Positions 9,301 to 18,495 of a DNA stretch of 48,300 bases are shown piece after piece. The notes below the pieces were generated by a model. The model was given only the letters and a program-made list of their open reading frames with translations, searched no databases and was not told where the DNA came from. This DNA comes from Bacteroidales bacterium UBA5326. GTDB taxonomy: Bacteria; Bacteroidota; Bacteroidia; Bacteroidales; UBA932. The stretch covers positions 310,811 to 359,110 of the forward strand of contig DHQY01000007.1 in the NCBI GenBank assembly GCA_002408205.1, in the 5' to 3' direction. The first letter of the stretch is position 1, and each line of letters opens with the position of its first letter. Both the position numbers and the translations under genes were made by a program.

Positions 9301-12186
9301 AAGTGGTTTATTCCCAGAATGATTGGTCAAAGGAAAATGCATAAGCAACTGGCAGCATTTATCTACAACGGTTCTATCAGGCAAGTTGACATAAAACAGG
9401 TATTGGAAGAATTAATTAAATACCAGGATAACCGAAATGTTGTCAGTTCAAATTCAGAAAATTTACAATCCCTGTTTGGAAAATTTGCAAAGCCGGAAAA
9501 AGAAAAATGGGAATCAATTCGGCAAATAATTGATGCTTTCTCTCAATTCAATAAAGCCGTTCTTGATTTTAAGAAAGGTATTAATGAAGCTGTCCTTTTT
9601 AAAGAAAATCTTTCAAATCAGCTAGTTAACGGAATAGATGCTTTTAATTATGTATATGGCACAACATTTTCTCATTTTGTTGAGCTGATGTCAACATATA
9701 AAGACATATCGAATAAACTATCCAATACATTGAATGCTAATATTTCTGAAATTGCTAACAATGAAGCATACTGGATTGATGCAGAAGTTTCCCTATTAAA
9801 TATTTGGGGTTCAAATATGGATAAACTTAAGGACTGGTATCAGTGGCTTATTGTCAGTCGAAAGCTAAATGACCTTCAGATTGGATATGTTGCAAATGAA
9901 TTTGCCTCTCAGAATATACCAACAAACCAATTGAGAGATAGTTTCCTTAAGGGTTTTTATCGGGCTTCAATTGATTATATAATTTCAAAAGAGCATAATC
10001 TTGAACTATTCAAAGGAAAAATATTCAATGATGTTATTTCAAAATACCAGGAGCTAACAAGGAATTTCACAGAAATAACTCAGAAAGAATTATTTGCCAA
10101 GCTGGCCGCAACCATTCCTTCCTTTACAATAGAAGCCGCACAGAATTCCGAAGTGGGTATCTTGCAACGGAGTATAAAGAATAACGGCAGGGGGCTGTCA
10201 ATTCGTAGTTTGTTTGATCAAATACCCAACTTGTTATATCGTCTCTGCCCGTGTATGCTCATGAGTCCAATTTCTGTAGCTCAATACATCAGTCAAGACG
10301 CAGAGAAATTTGATTTGATCATATTTGATGAGGCTTCACAAATGCCAACATACGAGGCGATTGGTGCTATTTCAAGAGGGAAAAACATCATAATTGTAGG
10401 TGATCCAAAACAAATGCCACCAACGAACTTCTTTAAAGCAAACACGTTGGATGAAGATAACTTAGACAAGGAAGATTTGGAAAGTATATTAGATGACTGT
10501 TTGGCCTTGTCCATTCCTTCTCATTATCTATTATGGCATTACCGCAGCAAGCATGAAAGTTTGATTGCATTCAGTAATTCGGAATACTATGACAATAAGC
10601 TCCTTACTTTCCCCTCCCCAGATAATATTGAATCGAAGGTACGATTAGTCCATATAGATGGGGTTTATGATAAAGGAAAAAGCCGTCAAAATAGACAAGA
10701 GTCAGAATTAGTAATAAAAGAAATATGTCGCCGATTATCAAACAGTGAATTAAGAAAGAAGAGTATAGGCGTTGTTACATTTAGTTCAGCCCAACAATCT
10801 TTGATTGAAGACTTATTGTCTGATTTATTTAAATCAAGGCCAGACTTGGAGACAATAGCATTGGAATGTCAAGAACCATTGTTTATTAAGAATCTTGAAA
10901 ATGTTCAAGGTGATGAACGTGATGTTATCTTGTTTTCGGTTGGTTATGGTCCTGATGCCTATGGCCGGGTAAGTATGAATTTTGGCCCTCTTAATCGAGA
11001 GGGTGGAGAGCGACGTTTGAATGTGGCAGTTTCACGTGCCAGGTATGAAATGATAATATTTTCTACTCTTCTTTCGGATCAAATAGATTTGAATAGAACC
11101 TCTGCCACAGGTGTGGCTGGATTGAAACGTTTTCTAGAATTTGCAGAAAAAGGAGGAACATTGATTAGGGGTAAGAGATTATTATCAAATGAAGACTCAT
11201 CATCCATTGAGATAATTATTGCATCAAAACTTAGGGAATTGGGTTACGATGTTCACACCAATATTGGTGCTTCTGGATATAAGATTGATATTGCTATTGT
11301 CGATAAAGACAATCTCCGCAATTATTTGTTGGGCATAATCTGTGATGGAGAAAACTATAAGAGAACAAAAACGACCAGAGACAGGGAAATTGTACAAAGC
11401 AGTGTGCTGAGATTGTTGGGATGGAAAATTTGCCGTGTTTGGACGCTTGATTGGTGGGAAAATCCGACTGAGGTATTGGAATCAATTGAACGTTCTATTG
11501 AAAAAGCAAGAAATGTTACGTTTAATCAACTTATTGCCAATAATCAGACCGAAAGTAAAAATGGTGTTGAAAATGAGATTATTAAGACATCTACAGATGA
11601 GTCTGATTATTCGGCACCCATTGAACAATCTAATGATAAGATAATTGGCGAACCATATATTTATGCAAATCTTCCATTTTCTAGATTTCCATCAGAAGAT
11701 TTTTTGTCTTACTTCCATAAAAGGTTCATTCTGGATCAAATAAAAAGCGTCATTCAAATTGAGGCTCCAATAAGTCGATCATTATTGTGTAAGCGAGTTC
11801 TCAATTCATGGAGTATTTCTCGTCTTGGTTCGAGAATAGACTCCTATTTTGACGAACTGTTTAGAGACTCCGACTGTTATCAAACAACTGATGGAGTTCA
11901 TTGTTTCTGGATAAACAAGGAGCAGATGAACTCGTATACGACATTTAGACCAAAATCAGAACGCGACGCTGTTGACTTACCTCCAAGAGAAATTGCAAAC
12001 GGGATAAAACACATATTGGCATCACAAATAGGTCTTCCAAGCAAAGATCTGATACGTATTACAGCTCAACTATTCGGCTTTGTCAGAACTGGAAACAATG
12101 TTGAGTCCGCTATGATGAATGGCATTAAAATGGCGGTGAAGTTGGGGTATGTTAAGATCGAAAACGATAAGGTGGTTATATTGTAA
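6355..12186 (+). CDS. DUF4011 helicase with Vsr/MTES_1575-like nuclease and DUF3320, Hhe-like
   Basis: A giant cytoplasmic protein (1943 residues). The N-terminal part contains a transglutaminase-like segment with a possible Cys220/His246 pair (GTCLDMSLL...GHAYAGAW), then the DUF4011-type region (about 375-500, WERKLLDLSLRNNLLN). The superfamily 1 helicase core has Walker A GPPGTGKS near 687, a long insert, Walker B IIFDEAS near 1322, GDPKQMPP near 1346, VQGDERDVI near 1520 and the arginine motif NVAVSRAR near 1557. A Vsr/DUF559-like nuclease fold follows (about 1625-1710; GYKIDIAI, CDGENY, LGWKICRVW) and DUF3320 at the C-terminus. This order matches single-gene antiphage helicase-nucleases such as that named Hhe. 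I infer invader-DNA degradation. The McrB/DUF2357 pair lies 616 bp downstream, suggesting a defence island. Confidence 0.85.
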   Translation: MESDLIKVEFIYLPVINFSLQQNRVSLTRVFTIENCSERALKNVRISLNVEPMFGVAEKYAIETIPVNETVRVNNLKLNLSTDFFIQLTERLAGNLFLEITADDVVLFQEKYPIDILAFDQWSGISVLPEMLAAFVTPNHPAIFSIQRKAADILGQMTENPSLDEYQSRNPNRVKSQMAALYSAIVECGIIYSSVPASFENTGQRVRLVDSVLSQKLGTCLDMSLLYASCLEAIGIHPLIIISKGHAYAGAWLIPDTFPDSVIDDSSFLTKRTAAGINEIILVETTCMNKGKDMLFDEAISFANDNISHIGDFVFALDVKRSRFSGIRPLPQRILNGENWVIKESEEEASKTKIDATEQINPFDLSNLSTNIQVTKQLMWERKLLDLSLRNNLLNTRITQNTIQLISANLDKFEDALADGSEFRLMPKPTDWDNPLYNFGIYNSVPSTDPITELIKSEISQKRLRTYLTEADLEKSLKNLYRASRLSLEENGANTLYLALGMLRWYETPSSERHRYAPILLFPVEIIRKSASKGYVIRSREEDTILNITLLEMLRQNFGINVPGLETLPLDESGVNVRLIYSIFRNSIKNQPKWDVEEQAILGIFSFNKFIMWNDIHNNADKLIENKLVRSIVNGKIEFDVENTKTDASELDKVLTPADIVLPISADSSQLEAIYESINDKTYVLHGPPGTGKSQTITNIIANALYKGKRVLFVAEKMAALEVVKNRLDSIGVGPFCLELHSNKAKKTSVLSQLKVTTEINKKYTSENFKRDAIRLFELRKELNVYIEALHREYPFGLTLYQAITRYLYLQTDYELKFPHSLFTDLTKDKVYKWEESIDRLISVCNACDHPYNNPLTGINITSYSTEIKEQISNDIKRLIEILLELKSSIQSLSFLFGGEHYSKEEIDVALTLISILQTIPELTPALLCEKQLERTLEECKEIIAFGEDRDRNKTNITRVFTDGFLSLDARIILNKWDLACRKWFIPRMIGQRKMHKQLAAFIYNGSIRQVDIKQVLEELIKYQDNRNVVSSNSENLQSLFGKFAKPEKEKWESIRQIIDAFSQFNKAVLDFKKGINEAVLFKENLSNQLVNGIDAFNYVYGTTFSHFVELMSTYKDISNKLSNTLNANISEIANNEAYWIDAEVSLLNIWGSNMDKLKDWYQWLIVSRKLNDLQIGYVANEFASQNIPTNQLRDSFLKGFYRASIDYIISKEHNLELFKGKIFNDVISKYQELTRNFTEITQKELFAKLAATIPSFTIEAAQNSEVGILQRSIKNNGRGLSIRSLFDQIPNLLYRLCPCMLMSPISVAQYISQDAEKFDLIIFDEASQMPTYEAIGAISRGKNIIIVGDPKQMPPTNFFKANTLDEDNLDKEDLESILDDCLALSIPSHYLLWHYRSKHESLIAFSNSEYYDNKLLTFPSPDNIESKVRLVHIDGVYDKGKSRQNRQESELVIKEICRRLSNSELRKKSIGVVTFSSAQQSLIEDLLSDLFKSRPDLETIALECQEPLFIKNLENVQGDERDVILFSVGYGPDAYGRVSMNFGPLNREGGERRLNVAVSRARYEMIIFSTLLSDQIDLNRTSATGVAGLKRFLEFAEKGGTLIRGKRLLSNEDSSSIEIIIASKLRELGYDVHTNIGASGYKIDIAIVDKDNLRNYLLGIICDGENYKRTKTTRDREIVQSSVLRLLGWKICRVWTLDWWENPTEVLESIERSIEKARNVTFNQLIANNQTESKNGVENEIIKTSTDESDYSAPIEQSNDKIIGEPYIYANLPFSRFPSEDFLSYFHKRFILDQIKSVIQIEAPISRSLLCKRVLNSWSISRLGSRIDSYFDELFRDSDCYQTTDGVHCFWINKEQMNSYTTFRPKSERDAVDLPPREIANGIKHILASQIGLPSKDLIRITAQLFGFVRTGNNVESAMMNGIKMAVKLGYVKIENDKVVIL

Positions 12187-12802
12187 TTTTTTTGGCGTCC
12201 ATTTTTCCGGAGTAAACCCATTCAACAATAGGTATCTGATAAAATACATATTGTACTCTTAGCGGAAGTAACCACCTGGCAGTGATTCCTGACGCGTCGG
12301 CTTACGCCTCGGCTTCCCAAAAGATCCTCTTTATCGAAAATCCGGCGAACTCGTTTACCGAAGTCAAAAGCATTCCGACCGGAATCAAAGAATGACTCAA
12401 AGAAATTAAAAAGTAATATAACTGACCTAGACATAGATAACCTGATCAAAAAAAATATTGCTACATTAGTATTATTACTGGAAACGAAAAGCCAAGGCCC
12501 CCAACTCGCCAATAGTTGTTTTCTCAAAAATATACTTTTACAGCAACGGTAAAGTGAATCTGGAACTGCTGCAAATGCACGAATTTATGTGTGTGATTGA
12601 CATAGTCAGGTCGAAGTTGGTAACTTTATACGGATTTTATTGGATGTTTATAAACTAATGAGATAATAAGATAATGAACCCCAGCCCATAACACGCTTTT
12701 GAGCGAATGAGACTAATAGCTCAATATGCTGACGAAAAGCCAAGTTGCACACACAAATACAATCTTGCCCTTTTTCAATAAACCAATCGACAACTCACTG
12801 CA
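12187..12802. other. Gene-free interval with decayed coding fragments
   Basis: Several + strand frames are open over short lengths, for example a stretch ending at a TGA near 12395 (...SAYASASQKILFIENPANS...), one ending at a TAA near 12552 (...NLIKKNIATLVLLLETK...) and one ending at 12658 (...NGKVNLELLQMHEF...). They share no frame, have no good starts and look like leftovers of one or more decayed genes. I recognise no family, transposase end, RNA gene or clear promoter here. Confidence 0.35.
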
Positions 12803-15076
12803 ATGATTAAACCAAACATATTAGAAGAAAAATTTGCCATATTTTCTGACTTCATAAAAGTCAAAGACAGCAAACCATTTGTGGCTTTTAAAGAATCTCG
12901 CTATATCATTGGCGAAGAGAATTATAAATATGATGTGTATAGCAATGCACGCCGAGTTTTAGAAGTTGATAAATGGACAAAAGAGGACGTCGGACGTGGA
13001 ACAATTTTTGATGCTGTTAATGCTGCTGTTCATTCAAAGATCAACATTTGGGGAAAAGCTGTAGATCATAATCTTATTGATTGGAGGGTCAAGGATAAAT
13101 TTAGTCAATACACTAATGATAGGCAAATAGAACAATTGCTGTTTGACTTCTATACAAATGAACGGCAAGACAGTGAAAGTTTCCTAATGTTTCAACGTGA
13201 AGGTCTACCCTATCAACTCATTTCTTTCTTATTTTTCATTAAGGATAAAACCATATACTTACCCATTTCTCAGAAAATTTTTGATGAAGTTTTCAGTAAA
13301 TTGGGAATCAGCGACTTTAAAACAAGTGGAAACGCTTCCTGGGAGAATTATTCCACCTTTCTAGAAATTCTCAAGCAAGTAAAAGACTTTATTAACAAAA
13401 AAGACCCAGACGCTACTTTAATAGATGCACATAGCTTTCTATGGATATTACAACATATAGATATGGAAGAAAATAACAGCTTTTATCAGCAACTGATAAT
13501 GTTTCTTGAGCAAGCAAAAACGGATAATCTTAAAACAAATCACTATGTTTCACAATATCAAGGAACAAAGGTTAAAGTTAGCTTTGGGATTGGAGGAAAG
13601 GCCACAATTCCGTGGATTTCCTTTCTTAAAGGGGAGAATACAACAAGTAAAGGTATCTATCCTGTCTATCTTTATTATAAAGAATTTGAACAGCTTTTCC
13701 TAGCTTACGGAATTAGCGAAACTAATACTCCAAAGTTATCATGGAATGTTCCTGATAAAAGAACCATAAGAGAGTTTTATCAAACAAATTACTCCAAGTA
13801 TCCGTTTCGTTATGGAGCATCTTATGTATTCAAGGTATATGATGTGAACCATCTACCTTCAGCAAAAACCATAAACGAAGATTTAAACAAAATCATCGGC
13901 CAATACCAAAGGATAATTGACAATAGTAATGACATTACTCCTGAATCGGAACCAATCATACCACTCAATTTTGAAACAGCGGGTTTTATTGACACACTTG
14001 ATAAATCTGGCCTCCAATACTCTAAAAAATTAATCACCCGCTTCATCGCTTCCCTACTCACCAAACCTTTCCTGATCCTTACGGGACTTTCAGGTTCTGG
14101 GAAGACCAAATTGGCACAGGCTTTTGCACAGTGGATCTGTGAAGATGAGTGTCAGTACAGGCTCATTCCTGTGGGAGCAGACTGGACCAACCGTGAGCCG
14201 CTGCTGGGGTATCCCAACGCACTAAAGCCAGATGAATTTGTTAAGCCAGACAGTGGTGTGCTGGATCTGATAATTCAGGCGAACAATCACCCGGAATTAC
14301 CGCATTTTCTGATCCTGGATGAAATGAACCTAAGCATTGTAGAGCGTTATTTCGCCGACTTCCTTAGTGTGATGGAATCCAGAAAAGAGATTCCACTTTA
14401 CCCCAAAGGGTCCGTCAACAACGGAGTGCCAGATAGATTGAGCATCCCTGAGAATCTCTTTATCATAGGCACAGTAAACATAGATGAAACCACCAATATG
14501 TTCAGCCCCAAGGTCCTGGACAGGGCCAACACCATCGAGTTCAGGGTAACCAGAAAGGAAATGCAGGCTTTTCTGAACAGTGCCAGTACAGTCGACATGG
14601 ACGCACTTACCGGAAAAGGCGCAGCCTCGGCTTACAATTTTCTGAAAATGGCGGCCAATAAGTTGTCCAACCCTGCAGATATAGCTCAAATCAAAGAAAC
14701 ACTCATGAAATTCTTTGGCGAATTGAAGAAAGCCGGGGCCGAATTTGGTTACCGCAGCGCCGTTGAAATCCTCCGGCTCATTCATCATTTAAGTGTATTG
14801 GACGATAGCCTAACTCCCAATGAAAAAATTGACATCGCCATCATGCAAAAACTATTGCCCAAATTACATGGCTCCAGAAGAAAACTCTGTTCCGTTCTGG
14901 AAACATTGGGTAGCTTTTGCCTAAAAGAGAATGGAAATATAATAAAAGACGTTTTTGATAAACCCGAGTATGACTTTGAAGCCCCCGAAGTGCTATATCC
15001 CCTATCCCTGGAAAAAATCACCCGCATGTACAGAAGTGCCACTGAAAACGGCTTTGCCAGTTTTGCCGAGGCCTAA
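12803..15076 (+). CDS. McrB-like AAA+ restriction protein with MrcB_N (DUF3578) domain
   Basis: The 757-residue predicted motor subunit of a type IV-like restriction system. Residues about 235-370 match the DUF3578/MrcB_N pattern (KVSFGIGGKATIPWISFL, then GIYPVYLYY), a presumed DNA-recognition module. The AAA_5 ATPase follows at about 415-600: Walker A GLSGSGKT near 427-434, Walker B LILDEMN near 501 and sensor region GTVNIDETTNMFSPKVLDRAN near 555-575. In McrBC this subunit hydrolyses nucleotide (GTP in the classic case) to translocate DNA and activates a nuclease partner. Here the partner is the DUF2357 gene starting 2 bp after the stop, so translation is probably coupled. Base composition jumps at about 14040, from near 30-37% GC to near 50% or more, inside this gene. 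Confidence 0.85.
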   Translation: MIKPNILEEKFAIFSDFIKVKDSKPFVAFKESRYIIGEENYKYDVYSNARRVLEVDKWTKEDVGRGTIFDAVNAAVHSKINIWGKAVDHNLIDWRVKDKFSQYTNDRQIEQLLFDFYTNERQDSESFLMFQREGLPYQLISFLFFIKDKTIYLPISQKIFDEVFSKLGISDFKTSGNASWENYSTFLEILKQVKDFINKKDPDATLIDAHSFLWILQHIDMEENNSFYQQLIMFLEQAKTDNLKTNHYVSQYQGTKVKVSFGIGGKATIPWISFLKGENTTSKGIYPVYLYYKEFEQLFLAYGISETNTPKLSWNVPDKRTIREFYQTNYSKYPFRYGASYVFKVYDVNHLPSAKTINEDLNKIIGQYQRIIDNSNDITPESEPIIPLNFETAGFIDTLDKSGLQYSKKLITRFIASLLTKPFLILTGLSGSGKTKLAQAFAQWICEDECQYRLIPVGADWTNREPLLGYPNALKPDEFVKPDSGVLDLIIQANNHPELPHFLILDEMNLSIVERYFADFLSVMESRKEIPLYPKGSVNNGVPDRLSIPENLFIIGTVNIDETTNMFSPKVLDRANTIEFRVTRKEMQAFLNSASTVDMDALTGKGAASAYNFLKMAANKLSNPADIAQIKETLMKFFGELKKAGAEFGYRSAVEILRLIHHLSVLDDSLTPNEKIDIAIMQKLLPKLHGSRRKLCSVLETLGSFCLKENGNIIKDVFDKPEYDFEAPEVLYPLSLEKITRMYRSATENGFASFAEA

Positions 15077-15078
15077 TT

Positions 15079-17367
15079 ATGGAAAGATTATCGACCGTTG
15101 AAATCCGCCTCGATTCCGTTGAGGAAGGCCTGTGTCTCTGGATTGATGCACGGACACCGGAAACACTATACGATGTTCAAGGAGATCCGGAGGCCAATCT
15201 TGAAGCCAGGTTTCAACTGGTTGAAGGTTGCTTTTATGATTACAAAATCAGTAGTGACAAGTACATTCTTAAAGATCCATTTGATAACATAGTCAAGCCA
15301 CATAAACGACTTACCCACTCCGGAACCATTGCCCCTAACATTTACGTGGGTACCCTGGAAATTGCCCTTCATGAAAAAAACACCGATAAACCCAAAGGGG
15401 TTGTCCGGCTGGAAGTGCAATCGTTTAAGACCGGGTACCGGGAGGATTACCGTTCCATGTTGGCGCTCATAACCGAGAAATGCACCGATTTGTTGTTGCA
15501 GGCCAATTCACCTGTAGCGCATCATTTCGAAATTGATTACACCAAAGACAGTCAGACGCTTTACCAGCGCTTTGCCTTTATTCAATCTGTCCTTGGAACC
15601 GATGAGTTTGCCGAGGCGGTGCACCGCATTGTTTCAATGCCTGTAACCCGATGGGCAGAGACCACAGAAGAAAGGAATGTGCGGAGTGCAGGAAGGTTTT
15701 CAAACGCTAACATCAAACAGATACTTAAAGGGGGCAAGAGGACGAAACTGCCCGATGATCATTTTTTACACCACTACGGCGTTGTATCCCTTCCCGAAAG
15801 AATTTCCGTAGCACGTAAAACAGATTCTGCAGATACGCCGGAAAACCGCTTTATTAAACATGCCCTTGAATCTTTTCTTAAACTTTGTACCGATATCCAC
15901 CAGGCAGCTGAGATTGGAAATCACAACAAACTGCTGTACGAATCAGAGGCGCTCATTCACAAACTGGAAAATCAATTGCATCATACGGTTTTCAAAAACA
16001 TCTCCCGTCCCGCTATGTTAAAACTGAACAGCCCCGTTCTTCAGCGAAAAGAAGGTTACCGGGAGGTGTTACGTGTATGGTTGATGTTCGATCTGGCAGC
16101 CAGACTCATCTGGAAAGGAGGTGATGATGTGTATGGCGGAGGCAAAAAAGATGTGGCTGTTTTGTATGAATACTGGCTCTTCTTTATGTTGTTGGATTTA
16201 TTGCAGGAAATCTTTCAGATTGAACCCAAAGGGCTCTCGGAGTTGATTCAGGAATCCTCAGACGGTCTAAATCTCCAGATAAAGCAAGGGAAGTTCGTTG
16301 CCTTATGTGGTATTTATGACAAAGGCTCCAGAAAACTTAACGTTCGTTTTAGCTACAACCGTTCTTTTAGCGGCAAACAGGAATATCCACATGCCGGAAG
16401 CTGGACAGTCACTTTAAGACCGGATTATACGCTGTCCTTCTGGCCAGTTGGTATTTACGAAGAAGCAGCAGAGAAACAGGAACTGATTGTCCATGTGCAC
16501 TTTGATGCTAAATACAAAGTTGACAACCTCTTGAGTTTTCAGTCCTTCATGAACGAAGAAGAGCTCAATGACGAAAAAACGGACAACCGGAAAGGCATCT
16601 ATAAAAATGCCGATCTGCTCAAGATGCATGCATACAAAGATGCCATAAGAAGAACCAGCGGAGCTTATGTATTGTACCCCGGCGATAAGTCCATTAAGCA
16701 AAAAGGATTTCATGAAATCATTCCCGGACTGGGAGCGTTTCCGCTTCGTCCATCAAAAAATGATACAGGTATTGGAGAATTAAAAACCTTTATACTGGAG
16801 ATTGTAGAGCATTTACTTAACAGAGCATCTCAGCGGGAAAAAATAGCCTACCGCACCTATGACGTCTACCATACTCCGCCCGGCATAGAGAACATTGTAA
16901 GAGAGCCACTGCCAGAGCCTTACAACGCTAACAGAGACCTGATTCCTGACGAAACATATGTGTTGGCCGGTTTATGTAAATCTGAGGAGCATTACCATTG
17001 GATTACAGACAACCTGCTCTACAGTATAGGACTAGGGTCCAGGGATAATGCAACACCCATTACCAAAGAACTGATCAATGCCAGATTTCTTCTGTTATTC
17101 TCGCTGGACAAAGACACTTCCCTCAGCCTTTGGAAGATCAAACAAAACAAAGCTGAATCCTATTCCCGTCAAGACCTCCTGGACTTGAACTATCCTGCAC
17201 CCACATACGACAACTATCTGGTATTCCACCTAAAAGAAATTACTGAACCAGAATTAAACGATATTAGTGTGAATATAAATAAATTAAATTTTTATAAAGA
17301 AGACAACCCCATTATTATCACACTGGCAGAGTTGATGAAATACAAGAAAAAACAGCTGGCAATTTGA
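15079..17367 (+). CDS. DUF2357 / PD-(D/E)XK nuclease, McrC-like partner
   Basis: The 762-residue partner of the McrB-like ATPase. The N-terminal half (about 1-300) fits DUF2357, with an early beta-rich part and then the helical VHRIVSMPVTRW and TPENRFIKHALESFLKLC segments. The nuclease half has EYWLFF with Glu364 and then FDAKYK with Asp476 and Lys478, a plausible PD-(D/E)XK active site of the DUF524/McrC-like type, followed by LLKMHAYKDAIR and FHEIIPGLGAFPLRPS. The family acts with an AAA+ McrB-like motor to cut invading, often modified, DNA. Its start is 2 bp after the McrB-like stop, and the stop faces a convergent radical SAM gene only 9 bp away, with no hairpin terminator between them. 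Confidence 0.85.
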   Translation: MERLSTVEIRLDSVEEGLCLWIDARTPETLYDVQGDPEANLEARFQLVEGCFYDYKISSDKYILKDPFDNIVKPHKRLTHSGTIAPNIYVGTLEIALHEKNTDKPKGVVRLEVQSFKTGYREDYRSMLALITEKCTDLLLQANSPVAHHFEIDYTKDSQTLYQRFAFIQSVLGTDEFAEAVHRIVSMPVTRWAETTEERNVRSAGRFSNANIKQILKGGKRTKLPDDHFLHHYGVVSLPERISVARKTDSADTPENRFIKHALESFLKLCTDIHQAAEIGNHNKLLYESEALIHKLENQLHHTVFKNISRPAMLKLNSPVLQRKEGYREVLRVWLMFDLAARLIWKGGDDVYGGGKKDVAVLYEYWLFFMLLDLLQEIFQIEPKGLSELIQESSDGLNLQIKQGKFVALCGIYDKGSRKLNVRFSYNRSFSGKQEYPHAGSWTVTLRPDYTLSFWPVGIYEEAAEKQELIVHVHFDAKYKVDNLLSFQSFMNEEELNDEKTDNRKGIYKNADLLKMHAYKDAIRRTSGAYVLYPGDKSIKQKGFHEIIPGLGAFPLRPSKNDTGIGELKTFILEIVEHLLNRASQREKIAYRTYDVYHTPPGIENIVREPLPEPYNANRDLIPDETYVLAGLCKSEEHYHWITDNLLYSIGLGSRDNATPITKELINARFLLLFSLDKDTSLSLWKIKQNKAESYSRQDLLDLNYPAPTYDNYLVFHLKEITEPELNDISVNINKLNFYKEDNPIIITLAELMKYKKKQLAI

Positions 17368-17376
17368 TTTTTCGGG

Positions 17377-18495
17377 TCAATAAGATGAGTGGTTAGTTCC
17401 GGCTGGCAATTTTTCACCTTCTTCAATTCTTTTTAAATGACAAAATAATAATTCGCCGGTTTTTTCATTTCTTAAGTGCATACCATTGCCTTCACAGTAA
17501 TTAAAGAAATCACAATCGCCACAAATGCCTGTTTTTGTCCAACTTCTATTCCTATACATAGAATATTTGTTTTGCCAGACATCCTTGAAATTATCTTTGT
17601 AGATATTCCCTTGTATAAAATTGTCTCGCAAATTCGGGCAAGCAGAAATAGAACCGTCTACAAGTATAGAAGCGACATTAACGCCTGCTCGACAGAAGAA
17701 AAAATTGTCTCGCACCCGACCTTCATAATCTCCCAAAAATCCTTCACAGCCGTAGTTCAACTTTATTCTTCCTTCCTTGCGTACTTTTTCGATGAAATCA
17801 AACAATCCTTTAAATTCGGTTGGTTTTAATTGCAGTAATTCGTTCTCTTTCGCTCTGCCAATCGGGAATATTGTAAAGATTCTCCATTCCTTTAGTCCTA
17901 ACTTCATAAGCAAATTGTAAAGTTCAGGCAGTTCATTGATATTTTTTTGATTGGCACATGTTACCACATCATATCGCAACCCTTCTATTTTGCTTAAAAT
18001 GGTTATTGCATTGGCTGCATTTTTGAAACTATTCTTATTTCCACGCAGCCAGTTATGAGAATCCTCCAAGCCGTCAAGACTTATTGTTATTGCTCTAATT
18101 CCAGAATCAAGAAGACTCTTGATCATTGGTGCTTGCAATCCCATTCCATTGGAAACGATTCCCCAGGGAAATCCTCTTTTATAAAGTTCTTTTCCAATTT
18201 CTGAAATATCCTTACGTAAAACAGGCTCTCCACCTGTTAATACGATCATTGTTTTATTAGGAATGATGTCGGGTGTTATTTCATCTAATGCTTTTAAGAA
18301 ATTCTCTTTGGGCATATCATTGATTAACGAATCCTTCAAACAGTCGCTACCACAATGAATGCAATTTAAATTGCACCTTAATGTGCACTCCCAAAAAATA
18401 TACTTTAGTGGATGATCCTTTTTTTCATTGGCACGATACCAGCTGTATAATTTAAGTGCAAGTTTCTTTTTCGGGGAGATTTTCTTAACGGTCAT
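17377..18495 (-). CDS. Radical SAM/SPASM protein of the rSAM-lipoprotein pair
   Basis: A 372-residue radical S-adenosylmethionine enzyme. The canonical CX3CX2C iron-sulfur motif is Cys41-Cys45-Cys48, with extra cysteines at 37 and 52 (ECTLRCNLNCIHCGSDC). The SAM-binding TGGEPVLR segment follows. The C-terminal third is a SPASM domain with FFCRAGVNVASILVDGSISACPNL and a GICGDCDFFNYCEGNGM cluster, expected to bind further 4Fe-4S clusters. It fits the TIGR04133-type family seen in Bacteroidota beside a small lipoprotein, which is precisely its neighbour here: the start codon overlaps that gene's stop by 4 bp (ATGA). Known SPASM enzymes modify peptides, so the lipoprotein is the obvious candidate substrate; no reaction is established to my knowledge. 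Confidence 0.88.
   Translation of the reverse strand: MTVKKISPKKKLALKLYSWYRANEKKDHPLKYIFWECTLRCNLNCIHCGSDCLKDSLINDMPKENFLKALDEITPDIIPNKTMIVLTGGEPVLRKDISEIGKELYKRGFPWGIVSNGMGLQAPMIKSLLDSGIRAITISLDGLEDSHNWLRGNKNSFKNAANAITILSKIEGLRYDVVTCANQKNINELPELYNLLMKLGLKEWRIFTIFPIGRAKENELLQLKPTEFKGLFDFIEKVRKEGRIKLNYGCEGFLGDYEGRVRDNFFFCRAGVNVASILVDGSISACPNLRDNFIQGNIYKDNFKDVWQNKYSMYRNRSWTKTGICGDCDFFNYCEGNGMHLRNEKTGELLFCHLKRIEEGEKLPAGTNHSSY

Noticed and set aside
12222..12527. - strand frame of 101 codons in the gap before the McrB-like gene
   Set aside because: The other strand also reads as broken protein-like fragments; the - frame has no domain or start signal, so the gap is better described as decayed.
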